IMG/VR virus record: IMGVR_UViG_3300042691_007013
Location: 1 to 36,181 of that record
DNA: 36,181 bases
Origin: a virus
Strand: one strand, 5' to 3'
Shown: positions 16,967 through 24,011 of the stretch, one piece after another
Layout: each line of letters opens with the position of its first letter
How positions within the stretch are numbered: the first letter of the stretch is position 1
The notes under the pieces: generated by a model
Database searches by the model: none
The model's input: the letters and a program-made list of their open reading frames with translations, nothing else
Told to the model about the DNA's origin: nothing
Program-made: the position numbers and the translations under genes

Positions 16967-18637
16967 TCAAGACCCACAATAACCTCCTGAAGTAATATCA
17001 CAAACATCGTTCATTTCTACGTGCTCAGTTCCCAAAGTTTCAATAGCTTCTTTGTAAGAAATTGGGGTTAAAGGTTGACCACCACGCGCTCCATCAGGGT
17101 AACACGTAAACCCACGAAGCCTAGGTGCATACTTAGCTAATACAGAGGTAAAGTGGTCTACCTTATCTTCATTGTTAAGATCAGTTCCCCAAGCTGGTAA
17201 GTTAATTGTACTAGAGATAGACATATCAACGTAGTCTTGTACGTCTGCTTGAAACTTAATACGCCTTTCGTAGTCTGCTGCTAGATCAATAGCACTTTCT
17301 ACTTTGTCTGGGTCAACACCTGTACTCTGAATAATTTGTTGAGCAGCATGGTCTACATAGTTTTGATAGTGCCACTTAGTTCCTTTTAGGTATCGGCGCT
17401 TATAAGCCACTGCATATACTGGTTCAATACCTGTAGTAGTCCCTGCAAGAATACCAATAGTTCCAGTTGGTGCAATAGCTCTGTTAGCTACTGGTCTAGA
17501 AATACCTAGCCTATCTGATTCTGTTTTTGATACATGATCGCTAACACCTTTGTAAACAGACATCCAGTTACGAAGGTCATCGTTCATTTCGTATTTGTGA
17601 CCTCGTTGAAGAAGCCACTCGTGTACACCCATAATACCTAAACCTAGTCGGCGGTTTTTCTCTCTTGTTTGGTAGACCTTTTCATAGGGAAGGTCAGCTT
17701 TGAGTGTACCAATAAGAAGAAATTCTGTGGCTAAAGCTACAGCAGAAGCAAATTCTTCTACAGTCTCAATTCGTGAAAGATTGATACTACCAAGATTACA
17801 TACGTCTGAGTCATCACTAGAGGTTACTTCAGTACATGCGTTACGAAGAGTTTCGTTTTCTTTATCAAAGAAGTTAAAGCTAAACCCCGGCTCACCCGTC
17901 TTCATGGCCTGAGTTACATTTTTCTTAAATGTGTCACCAGAATCGTTTGTTTTCATATAGTTTAGTAACCACTTGGTATCGTAGTTTACCGAGATATTTG
18001 TCATATCTAGTGGTGCTGGGAAATCAAAATCTTGTTCTTTAATATCTTTTAAGGTTAACCCAGTGTTGCCTACTTTTAAAGCATCCCAATCCTTAACATT
18101 AAGAAAAGTTTGAATGTCCTTATGTTGCCAATTAAGTGAGGCGTAGATAGCGGACCTCCGAGAACCCCCTTGCATAACTCTTCGACCAATCTCATTGATC
18201 ATCATCATCTTTGGAATAGGCCCGGACGCAAAACCACCTGTACGGGAAATAATTGCCCCGGATGGTCTATAAACAGAGTAGTCAACACCGATACCACCAC
18301 CAGTCATAAGACAAGATTCAGATTTCCAAGACAGATTTGCCCAGTCTTCTCTTGTGTCTTCTTCTGCTTTTAGAAGATAGCAGTTGTTAAAAAATGCCTT
18401 GTCTCTTCCTGCATAGTAAAGATACCGACCACCGGGAATAAACTTCATGTCTCGGATAAGCTCAAAAAGCATCTGTCTTTTGTCTTTGGCCATATGGTCT
18501 TTACAGACATGCTCAACAAGAGTCTTGGACAATTCTTCCCAAGATTCTGCACCTTGGTGACGATACTTTGAATTGAAAATTGTTTCAGAAAGTTGATTCC
18601 GAAACATTGGGTTTACATTTGATTTAAAAAAAGTCAC
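16967..18637 (-). CDS. nrdJ: Adenosylcobalamin-dependent (class II) ribonucleotide reductase
   Basis: Reduces ribonucleotides to deoxyribonucleotides for phage DNA synthesis, using coenzyme B12 as radical source. The 556 residues carry the RNR core: substrate-site Cys86 (NNCYLL), class II stretches GGGIGVDYSVYRPSGA and MQGGSRRSA, the active-site motif NACTE (266-270, radical Cys268 and Glu270), and partner Cys280 (DVCNLGSINLSR). The C-terminal CDITSGGYCGS (Cys546 and Cys554) is the likely swinging disulfide that takes electrons from thioredoxin. No small-subunit (NrdB) gene is present in the window, as expected for class II. It is shorter than bacterial NrdJ, a common phage trait. ThyX and MazG-like genes lie just upstream. 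Confidence 0.92.
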   Translation of the reverse strand: MTFFKSNVNPMFRNQLSETIFNSKYRHQGAESWEELSKTLVEHVCKDHMAKDKRQMLFELIRDMKFIPGGRYLYYAGRDKAFFNNCYLLKAEEDTREDWANLSWKSESCLMTGGGIGVDYSVYRPSGAIISRTGGFASGPIPKMMMINEIGRRVMQGGSRRSAIYASLNWQHKDIQTFLNVKDWDALKVGNTGLTLKDIKEQDFDFPAPLDMTNISVNYDTKWLLNYMKTNDSGDTFKKNVTQAMKTGEPGFSFNFFDKENETLRNACTEVTSSDDSDVCNLGSINLSRIETVEEFASAVALATEFLLIGTLKADLPYEKVYQTREKNRRLGLGIMGVHEWLLQRGHKYEMNDDLRNWMSVYKGVSDHVSKTESDRLGISRPVANRAIAPTGTIGILAGTTTGIEPVYAVAYKRRYLKGTKWHYQNYVDHAAQQIIQSTGVDPDKVESAIDLAADYERRIKFQADVQDYVDMSISSTINLPAWGTDLNNEDKVDHFTSVLAKYAPRLRGFTCYPDGARGGQPLTPISYKEAIETLGTEHVEMNDVCDITSGGYCGS

Positions 18638-18646
18638 ACTAAGTCC

Positions 18647-18868
18647 TTAATTATTACTGTAAATAGGAAGGGATACTTTACTAAAATTTTCTAAAGCTTC
18701 TTTTGCCTCTTCAATAGTTTCGTATCTACGCATTTCCTCCCAAGTAAAATAGTCTATAAATAACCCTCTAGTTTTTCTTTTTGAAAAAACTGCATAAGGA
18801 AAAATAGTGGAACGAGAAAAATCAATTTTATAACTTGGGTCAGTTTCTTTTGCTAAATTATTAGACAT
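18647..18868 (-). CDS. Small hypothetical protein
   Basis: A 73-residue protein of unknown function. A probable beta start (YKIDFSRSTIFPYAVFSKRKTRGLFID) is followed by a helix (TWEEMRRYETIEEAKEALENFSK). The ATG overlaps the stop of a 29-codon gene just upstream, and the stop lies 10 bases before the RNR start, so it belongs to the same transcript. Confidence 0.55.
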   Translation of the reverse strand: MSNNLAKETDPSYKIDFSRSTIFPYAVFSKRKTRGLFIDYFTWEEMRRYETIEEAKEALENFSKVSLPIYSNN

Positions 18869-18950
18869 TAAACTTTTTAACCTTTTTCTTTAATCTTGAT
18901 TCTTGTTTAAAATATTCAATCCAGCTAATAATAACTGAAAACCAACTCAT
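18861..18950 (-). CDS. Very small hydrophobic-basic peptide, 29 residues
   Basis: Short frame that fills the apparent gap between the MazG-like gene and the 73-residue gene. Its ATG overlaps the MazG-like stop (TAATG) and its stop overlaps the next ATG. The peptide is hydrophobic and aromatic at the N-terminus (MSWFSVIISWIEYF) and strongly basic at the C-terminus (RLKKKVKKF), which would suit a membrane-surface peptide. Both-end coupling supports it being a gene; there is no homology evidence. Confidence 0.45.
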   Translation of the reverse strand: MSWFSVIISWIEYFKQESRLKKKVKKFNV

Positions 18951-19438
18951 TATACTAGGCCCTTAAGGTTAGGTTCTTTGTAGTTTGGTCCCTTGGACAC
19001 CTTACCGTCTTCCCGGTAGATAGGTTTACCATCAGCGCCAAGCTTAGACATATTGGAGCGGTGTACTCTCATAAACGCTTCTTCAATAGGTAGGTTATAG
19101 GTTACACAGAAGCCAAAGACAACATATAGAAGGTCTGCTGTTTCCTTTAGAATGTTCCGTCTAATGGTATCTGGAATTAAGACACCATTCATAATGTACT
19201 CATCAGCCTTGGTAAACTCTTGGCCAAGCTCCCTAAACTCTTCAGCGATAAGCCTCCATCGTAGCCAAAACTCATTAGCATCTGGTTGAGCAAGGTCACG
19301 TTCAGTAGGGTGTTTGAAAGCCTTGTGAAACTCGTAGACTTTATCGTAAAAATTAGGATTGGTGTCTTCCATAAACATCTCTAGTTGTTCCGGTTGTTTA
19401 AACCGTTCAAAAGCTTCAATATCGTGTTCGTTAATCAT
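18950..19438 (-). CDS. MazG-like nucleotide pyrophosphohydrolase
   Basis: A 162-residue all-alpha NTP pyrophosphohydrolase of the MazG/phosphoribosyl-ATP pyrophosphatase superfamily. Visible are the metal-binding helix pair RLIAEEFRELGQEF (EE..E) and LKETADLLYVVFGF (E..D), and the C-terminal VHRSNMSKLGADGKPIYRED-type segment common in phage MazG-like proteins. It likely removes unwanted NTPs or alters nucleotide alarmones. It sits in the same transcript as ThyX and class II RNR. The stop overlaps the next small ORF. Confidence 0.85.
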   Translation of the reverse strand: MINEHDIEAFERFKQPEQLEMFMEDTNPNFYDKVYEFHKAFKHPTERDLAQPDANEFWLRWRLIAEEFRELGQEFTKADEYIMNGVLIPDTIRRNILKETADLLYVVFGFCVTYNLPIEEAFMRVHRSNMSKLGADGKPIYREDGKVSKGPNYKEPNLKGLV

Positions 19439-19697
19439 TTGTTAACCTTTCATTTAATTGAAAAATTACAACTGGTGTTCCATTATTTGAAAAAGCTGAA
19501 TAAAGAATAAATTCTCCAACTTTTACATTACTTAAAGTTGCAATGTTAAAAGTATCATCGTTATTATTTTTTGCACGAAAACTAAATTGTAAAATATCTT
19601 TTTTCCTATGTTTAATTGTTAGGTTTAGGTTATCTTCTTTGATTAGATTGTTCAATAGTGATTCTAGTTCTTTTGCTGGAAAGGAATTAATCTTCAC
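19431..19697 (-). CDS. Hypothetical protein
   Basis: About 88 residues starting MKINSFPAKELESLLNNLI if the GTG at 19697 is used; it has a GAGA element and overlaps the previous stop. A longer form from GTG 19733 (100 residues) is possible. The N-terminal helix is followed by strand-like segments (NLTIKHRKKDILQFSFRAK, EFILYSAFS, TPVVIFQL). I cannot assign a family. Its 3' end overlaps the MazG-like gene start by 8 bases. Confidence 0.5.
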   Translation of the reverse strand: MKINSFPAKELESLLNNLIKEDNLNLTIKHRKKDILQFSFRAKNNNDDTFNIATLSNVKVGEFILYSAFSNNGTPVVIFQLNERLTND

Positions 19698-19938
19698 TGC
19701 CGTCTCTTTTAGGTTGCTTTCTACGGTTAACACCTTTAGGAACTACTCTGACCTTGTTATTGTTAAGTTTACCTTTTCGATTAGCCCCAATGTGGTCAAC
19801 TTCCTTGTTGTCACCCTTACGAACCTTACCGGCCTTCATAGCCTCTCGTCTGGCTGCGTTACGCTGTGCCCTACGTTTCTTTTGTTCTTCACTTTTATGA
19901 TATTTATCATACTCGTCACGATAATTGCGTTCAGCCAT
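19687..19938 (-). CDS. Small basic HNH-like protein
   Basis: An 83-residue, very basic protein. The first half is a Lys/Arg-rich helix (EEQKKRRAQRNAARREAMK). The second has KEVDHIGANRKGKLNNNKVRVV followed by VNRRK, which recalls the minimal HNH nuclease pattern (DH, N in a turn, LRVV, N). The zinc-binding residues of full HNH nucleases are not seen, so it may be a degenerate nuclease or a DNA-binding protein. It overlaps the preceding HNH-type gene. Confidence 0.45.
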   Translation of the reverse strand: MAERNYRDEYDKYHKSEEQKKRRAQRNAARREAMKAGKVRKGDNKEVDHIGANRKGKLNNNKVRVVPKGVNRRKQPKRDGSED

Positions 19939-20350
19939 TTTTTAAGTACCTCACTATTTTCTGAAACTCTTCTAAAGTTCCGTTTTTTAGTAAATCATTT
20001 GCTCTCCAAGACACAACAACTACATTTTCTTTAGTGTACCCTTTTGAGGGATTAATTCTGTGTAAGGAAGGTGAATTAGGTGACTTACCTTTGCCTGCTT
20101 GAAGAAAAATTGGAATACTCAAAATTGGGCAAATTTCAGGGACAACTAAATCTTCCGAATTTAAATTAAACTCTAAGTTTTTTCTTTTTGATCGGGATTT
20201 AGCACTACTAAGTAGGTATGGTATTGGGTTTTTTGTTCTAAATCTTAAATTATAGGCTGTGTAGTAATCACCCAATTCTTGTTTTTTCTTTTGTCTGTAT
20301 TGTTTATTATATTCGGATCGCCCTAACCTATAGGCGTAGTCACGTGCCAT
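19931..20350 (-). CDS. HNH-type endonuclease-like protein
   Basis: A 139-residue protein (MARDYAYRLGRSEYNKQYRQ). A longer frame to 20458 is discarded because it runs into the previous gene and its extra residues look like out-of-frame translation. A basic helix is followed by YLLSSAKSRSKRKNLEFNL, then CPILSIPIF, SLHRINPSKGYTKENVVVVS and WRANDLLKNGT. This matches a recurring phage HNH-like family with the pattern CP.L...L, PS..RI.P..GY...NV.V.S..AN..K. It may be a nicking or homing-type endonuclease. Confidence 0.6.
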   Translation of the reverse strand: MARDYAYRLGRSEYNKQYRQKKKQELGDYYTAYNLRFRTKNPIPYLLSSAKSRSKRKNLEFNLNSEDLVVPEICPILSIPIFLQAGKGKSPNSPSLHRINPSKGYTKENVVVVSWRANDLLKNGTLEEFQKIVRYLKNG

Positions 20351-20552
20351 TAGACCAAGTTTCCTTAGCTGAGATAATTGGATAAACACCATCGTCTGAA
20401 TAAGTAATCTCAATATTAGGTGAAAAACCTTTATACTCTTTATTTTTAAAAACGTCAATCATAATTTCTGGTTCACCAACTTGTTTTAACCATCCGTCGT
20501 CGTATGAATCATACAAATCCTGAAGTTGTTTAATTAGGTCTTTGAGTAGCAT
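20340..20552 (-). CDS. Small acidic conserved phage protein
   Basis: A 70-residue protein. The helix MLLKDLIKQLQDLYDSYDDG leads to GEPEIMIDVF and a beta region (SPNIEITYSDDGVYPII). The opening LKDLIK.L......GE.E..I is a common start among short phage hypothetical proteins, but no function is known to me. The ATG has a strong GGGAGG site nine bases upstream inside the end of thyX, which it overlaps by 23 bases. Confidence 0.6.
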   Translation of the reverse strand: MLLKDLIKQLQDLYDSYDDGWLKQVGEPEIMIDVFKNKEYKGFSPNIEITYSDDGVYPIISAKETWSNGT

Positions 20553-21276
20553 TAGTTAATGCCTCCCAAGAATGGGGAAATAAAGGTTTAATAATGTCAG
20601 ACCACATTTCAGCTAACTCACTGATTTCAGCTTGTGAGTTTTTATCTGAACGTAACTTATAAGCCCTAGCCCAAGCTGCAAGTGAACCAGTAACGTAGTA
20701 GGAGGTATACATAGATTGTGGAAGAACCATACGAGCCTGTTCGGGTGCCACACCAGATTTTAACATTGATACGTAAGCATCGTAACAAGTATTTAAAGCA
20801 TTTTGATAAACATCTGTTGAATAAGCCTCGCTATTATGTGGAATTACTCTAACAAAACCTAATTTAACTTCTTCATCACTAGAGCCTTGCTTTTTGTTCT
20901 CAGCCCGCTTACGCCACTTAGTTGGAATAAAAAACTCAGGTTCATCATCTACATACCTACGAGATACTTCGTTGTAGGTAAATCCAACAGTGTGTTTGAA
21001 CCTCTGGCGGGCTACAAAGATCGGTACTGTCTCACGCATAGTAATCATAGCGTGACTGAATGGCGTCCAATGGTTGTGCTTGGCTAGGTAGTTAACAAGT
21101 TTCTTGTCTTTATCAGGAAGAACTAAAGAAACTGGTGGAATACGTTTTGGTTCTTCGTTATTAGAAAAAGACCATCCTGAAACTTCTTCCCAGTCAGACT
21201 CTTTATCAAAGGAGACCCTAGCTGCATTAACAACTGTTAAATCATCCCCCATATGGTCAATAAGCTCAGCTTTCAT
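20530..21276 (-). CDS. thyX: Flavin-dependent thymidylate synthase ThyX
   Basis: Makes dTMP from dUMP with FAD, methylene-tetrahydrofolate and NADPH. The 248-residue protein holds the ThyX signature RQRFKHTVGFTYNEVSRRY (residues 90-108; family RHR.....NE.S.RY), the NHWTPFSHAMITMRETVP region before it, and QARMVLPQSMYTSYYVTG with the conserved Arg and Pro near the active site. His in the first position pair of the motif (RHR) is Gln here, a variation seen in some phage enzymes. The gene overlaps small genes on both sides, and RNR and MazG-like genes follow on the same strand. Confidence 0.93.
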   Translation of the reverse strand: MKAELIDHMGDDLTVVNAARVSFDKESDWEEVSGWSFSNNEEPKRIPPVSLVLPDKDKKLVNYLAKHNHWTPFSHAMITMRETVPIFVARQRFKHTVGFTYNEVSRRYVDDEPEFFIPTKWRKRAENKKQGSSDEEVKLGFVRVIPHNSEAYSTDVYQNALNTCYDAYVSMLKSGVAPEQARMVLPQSMYTSYYVTGSLAAWARAYKLRSDKNSQAEISELAEMWSDIIKPLFPHSWEALTNATQRPN

Positions 21277-21449
21277 TAGTCGCTACCTAATAGGAGTTCA
21301 AGCTTTAGACCATGTACTTCATCGTCTTCTACAAAAGAAATAATTAACTTATCAAATTCTAGCTTGTATGGGGCATCACGAAGATACTTGGTAAGAGCCT
21401 CAACAATGTGGTCTTCTGATAGAATCTGAAATACATTAGCCTTCGTCAT
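21276..21449 (-). CDS. Small hypothetical protein, 57 residues
   Basis: Frame of 57 codons (MTKANVFQILSEDHIVEALT...) that fills the space before thyX. The ATG at 21449 has a strong GAGGA site upstream and lies inside the end of the previous gene; the TAA overlaps the thyX ATG (TAATG). A helical start precedes a strand-like YKLEFDKLIISFVEDDEV. Function is unknown. Coupling at both ends and a good ribosome binding site support it. Confidence 0.6.
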   Translation of the reverse strand: MTKANVFQILSEDHIVEALTKYLRDAPYKLEFDKLIISFVEDDEVHGLKLELLLGSD

Positions 21450-21630
21450 CAGTAAATTCCTCTAGGTTTGTAGGACGGATTTTCTTCTCACGATGTTTCT
21501 TTTCGTCGATAACTCTCATACGAAACTCACCAACTCGGTTTTCCATAAAGTACTTCTTATGCTTATCCTGTAGGTTTTTAATTCTACGTTCAAGTGCTTT
21601 TTGTTTACTCGTCTTCATCGTCCGAGTCAT
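21436..21630 (-). CDS. Small basic coiled-coil protein
   Basis: A 64-residue, highly charged protein (KQKALERRIKNLQDKHKKYF), probably a single long helix with an acidic end (EEFTDDEG). The start at 21630 has GAGGA nine bases upstream; a second Met four codons later lacks one. Function is unknown. It overlaps the genes on both sides by a few codons. Confidence 0.5.
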   Translation of the reverse strand: MTRTMKTSKQKALERRIKNLQDKHKKYFMENRVGEFRMRVIDEKKHREKKIRPTNLEEFTDDEG

Positions 21631-21775
21631 CCGCGTATTCCTCTAATCTTTCTAGATCAACCTCACCAATCTCGTATAGTTTAATTAGTGCGTCATACGG
21701 ATCAATCTCCAACATCAGAAAGACTTCTTCAAGATCATAATTACTTAGCAGTTTCTTAAGGAGGTTACTTGTCAT
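21605..21775 (-). CDS. Small acidic helical protein, 56 residues
   Basis: A 56-residue frame (MTSNLLKKLLSNYDLEEVFL...) that fills the space after the metallophosphoesterase. The pattern YDLEEVFLMLEIDPYDALIKLYE followed by G.VDLE.LE recurs in short phage proteins of unknown role. The C-terminus is strongly acidic (ADDSDDEDE), which could mimic DNA or bind a basic partner. Its ATG lies inside the end of the previous gene and its stop inside the next one. Confidence 0.55.
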   Translation of the reverse strand: MTSNLLKKLLSNYDLEEVFLMLEIDPYDALIKLYEIGEVDLERLEEYADDSDDEDE

Positions 21776-22529
21776 ATTCTTTTCTTAGTTGGTCGATAGA
21801 AACAAACTGAGGATCAAACACACCGTCCTCTACGTTTCTAGCAATTACAACCCCTCTCCACCAAAGCTTGTTGATGTTACCAGCCCAAGGTGAGTCATAG
21901 TCTTGGTAAACACCAGCCACTACACAAACTGTCTTATTACCATCAATGTTAGTATGGATGTTAACGTCAGCAGTATGGATGTGGCCACAAACCGACGATT
22001 TACCGTTAGCCGCCCGGATAGCATAAGCTGGCTTAACACCGCCGATAGGACGCCCCATAATACCAGAAATAAAATAATGAGCATAATAAATTCCATCTAC
22101 TTCAATTATTCCGGGGGTTCCCCCTTCATATCTAACGACTTCGTCGTAGTACTTTTCGAGTTGGTAATCAGAGAAGCCGATTGTGCCCTGAAGTTCGGGT
22201 GATAAATCCAGTGCCCTTTCGATCCTATGTTCATGGTTTCCTTCCAAGTAAATTGATCTAGGTAGTTTTTTCTTGGCTCGTTTAATTGGATACCATGTTC
22301 TGTCTTGGAAGTCGTTCCCGGATTGAATGTCAAGAGCATATGACCGTCCTGCAAAGGCTCTTTTACCTTTGTCGTACGTCGATAGAGAAGCCATGTCGTA
22401 ACCGTCGCCCAAGTTAACGACAACATCAGGCCGAAGGTCAAGAATAAGTTTACCAAGGTAATCTGCTCGATCATTGTTAAAGTCCGGGTGAGCGTGAGCG
22501 TCGGGAATAATCAGATGGGTCTTACTCAT
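21765..22529 (-). CDS. Calcineurin-like metallophosphoesterase
   Basis: A 254-residue dinuclear-metal phosphoesterase. The five family motifs are present: PDAHAH (Asp10, His12), NLGDGYD (Asp42), EGNHEHR (Asn98, His99), YAHY, and GHIHTAD near residue 188. The active site thus looks complete. The substrate is unknown: nucleic acid, a cyclic nucleotide or a nucleotide are all possible. It follows the endonuclease I gene with overlapping ends, so it is made with recombination and replication proteins. A second, unrelated-looking member of the superfamily lies at 24515-25021. Confidence 0.88.
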   Translation of the reverse strand: MSKTHLIIPDAHAHPDFNNDRADYLGKLILDLRPDVVVNLGDGYDMASLSTYDKGKRAFAGRSYALDIQSGNDFQDRTWYPIKRAKKKLPRSIYLEGNHEHRIERALDLSPELQGTIGFSDYQLEKYYDEVVRYEGGTPGIIEVDGIYYAHYFISGIMGRPIGGVKPAYAIRAANGKSSVCGHIHTADVNIHTNIDGNKTVCVVAGVYQDYDSPWAGNINKLWWRGVVIARNVEDGVFDPQFVSIDQLRKEYDK

Positions 22530-22918
22530 TCAAACAATTCCTTTGGTAGGGATTTAACAGAGTAAGAGATACCGTGCTTGGTACACCAATCTGAGTACTT
22601 GTATTTAGAACCTTTGTAGATAGCGTTGTCTCGTTCAAACACAATGTGGTACTTGTAATCAGGGTACTGTTGAGTAAAAGCTAAAACCTTCTTACGGTCT
22701 TCGTCTCTGAAGTAACCCTTACCTTCTACAATAACCTTACCGACTTTAGTTTCAGCAATAAAGTCTGGTTTGTAAGTTACGTCAACCTTAACATTGAAAG
22801 TCTCTGGTTCGTACCTGTAGTCAAACTTCATCTCGTTACTGAGTGAGTGAAAGGCTTTGTCTAGTACTCGTTCAAATGAATTACGTGGTGTTGGTTCTTT
22901 TTTCTTTTTCTTACTCAT
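22526..22918 (-). CDS. Endonuclease I, Holliday junction resolvase (T7 gp3-like)
   Basis: A 130-residue nuclease close to T7 endonuclease I in length and pattern. It has the PD-(D/E)XK active site: Glu16, Asp52 in YKPDF, and Glu65-Gly-Lys67 in VEGKGYF, followed by EDRKKVLAF. The end KYHIVFERDNAIYKGSKYKY.DWC.KHGI matches the T7 protein well. It resolves branched DNA and helps break down host DNA. The N-terminus is Lys-rich. The gene overlaps the exonuclease gene (upstream) and the metallophosphoesterase gene (downstream). Confidence 0.92.
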   Translation of the reverse strand: MSKKKKKEPTPRNSFERVLDKAFHSLSNEMKFDYRYEPETFNVKVDVTYKPDFIAETKVGKVIVEGKGYFRDEDRKKVLAFTQQYPDYKYHIVFERDNAIYKGSKYKYSDWCTKHGISYSVKSLPKELFE

Positions 22919-23739
22919 TTAACTTCAGGAACCTTTGGTGTGTTAACAACTTTAGTTAAAAATACAGGACCACTGTAATAAATAAAGGTTCTAAGACCCG
23001 GCCAGCACTTAGCTTTAAATGAACAATACGAACAATTAACACCAAGTTTTTCGTTACCGGATTTACCTTCTGGCTCTGTTTTAAACGCTCTAGGTGGGGG
23101 TGTCGGAGATTTTAGTTTCTCTTGCTTATCTGAGATAAATTTTTGCCAGTCGCGTTTGATGATAGGAGCTTCTGACAGACACATATTACCTAGAGTTTTA
23201 TCAATAGCTAGGAAGTAGGCTTTGTCTTTAACCTTTAGTCTAGGATCATTTTGAGATGCTTCTAGGTACGAATTTATCTGTGTAATGTACCCGAACGGAT
23301 CGTTGTCAATGCTCAATCCTTCCTTGAACTTATTAAAAGAATAAGTACTGGCAGACTTAACATCAACAAGACAACCGTCAATAATAGCATCCCTGTGGCC
23401 TTTAACTCCGTGTAGTTCTAATTGTTCTTGTTCTCCTTCTACGGTGTGGCCAGCCATCACAGCTAGTTGTAGTAGAAATGATTCTAGGATGTCCCCGAAC
23501 ATAAACTTGATGAGTACAGGAGCCTCCATCTTCTCAGATTCATCTGCGTAGTGTGTCTTGTAGTAAAGTTGACGATCACAAGGATTACCCATTGAAGACA
23601 TACGAAGAGAGTTATCTTTCGACTGTCTCTCTTCGTTATTTTCCGGGGTGTATAGGAACTTACCAAATGAGTTCTTGTCAACCTTACCACTAGTAAACAA
23701 CTCGTAGATGTCAGGTACTAGGGTATGGATAGATTTCAT
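22915..23739 (-). CDS. Cas4/RecB-like PD-(D/E)XK exonuclease with Fe-S cluster
   Basis: A 274-residue nuclease. The core motifs are FGDILE (Glu86), GHRDAIID (Asp117) and VDVKSAS (Asp126, Lys128), the RecB-family PD-(D/E)XK site. One cysteine before the core (Cys54, NPCDR) and three after it (CSYCSFKAKC, Cys236, 239, 245) fit the four-cysteine iron-sulfur clasp of Cas4, AddB and Dna2. It stands where T7 has its gene 6 exonuclease, next to endonuclease I, so it likely processes DNA ends for recombination or degrades host DNA. There are no cas genes or CRISPR repeats nearby, so a role in spacer acquisition is not suggested. Confidence 0.85.
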   Translation of the reverse strand: MKSIHTLVPDIYELFTSGKVDKNSFGKFLYTPENNEERQSKDNSLRMSSMGNPCDRQLYYKTHYADESEKMEAPVLIKFMFGDILESFLLQLAVMAGHTVEGEQEQLELHGVKGHRDAIIDGCLVDVKSASTYSFNKFKEGLSIDNDPFGYITQINSYLEASQNDPRLKVKDKAYFLAIDKTLGNMCLSEAPIIKRDWQKFISDKQEKLKSPTPPPRAFKTEPEGKSGNEKLGVNCSYCSFKAKCWPGLRTFIYYSGPVFLTKVVNTPKVPEVK

Positions 23740-23999
23740 TAGTTGATAACTCTCGGGGTATCTGGTTCGTCCATTAGTCCCTCAACAAACTGTTGCATTT
23801 CTTTTTCAGTGACTTCTTTAACATCAACAATAGACAAAGCTAAGTTAGGTGTGCTCTCAGCAATGCTGTCCAGTAGATTAGTTACTGCCTTTTCTTTTGT
23901 AATATCATCGTTAGAGGAAATACCAATAATCTGGTTTACTTCTTCTGTAATTGTTCCAGTCAGGTGTACTAGGTAATAATTCTTCTTATTGTCTGACAA
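23739..23999 (-). CDS. Small acidic hypothetical protein
   Basis: An 86-residue acidic protein with an initial beta pair (NYYLVHLTGTITEEVNQIIGI) and then helices (KEKAVTNLLDSIAESTPN, EKEMQQFVEGLMDE). No family is recognised. It lies between the ssDNA-binding protein and the exonuclease genes, with its last base shared with the exonuclease start, so it may assist recombination; this is context only. Confidence 0.6.
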   Translation of the reverse strand: MSDNKKNYYLVHLTGTITEEVNQIIGISSNDDITKEKAVTNLLDSIAESTPNLALSIVDVKEVTEKEMQQFVEGLMDEPDTPRVIN

Positions 24000-24011
24000 C
24001 TGTTGTTTACC

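Noticed and set aside
19543-20034. 163-codon open frame on the + strand
   Set aside because: It runs antisense to three overlapping - strand genes with good start contexts, and its Phe/Ser/Leu-rich translation is typical of a mirrored AT-rich frame.
20351-20458. N-terminal extension of the HNH-like gene
   Set aside because: It overlaps the preceding gene fully, and the extra residues are hydrophobic nonsense; the internal ATG at 20350 gives the usual short overlap.
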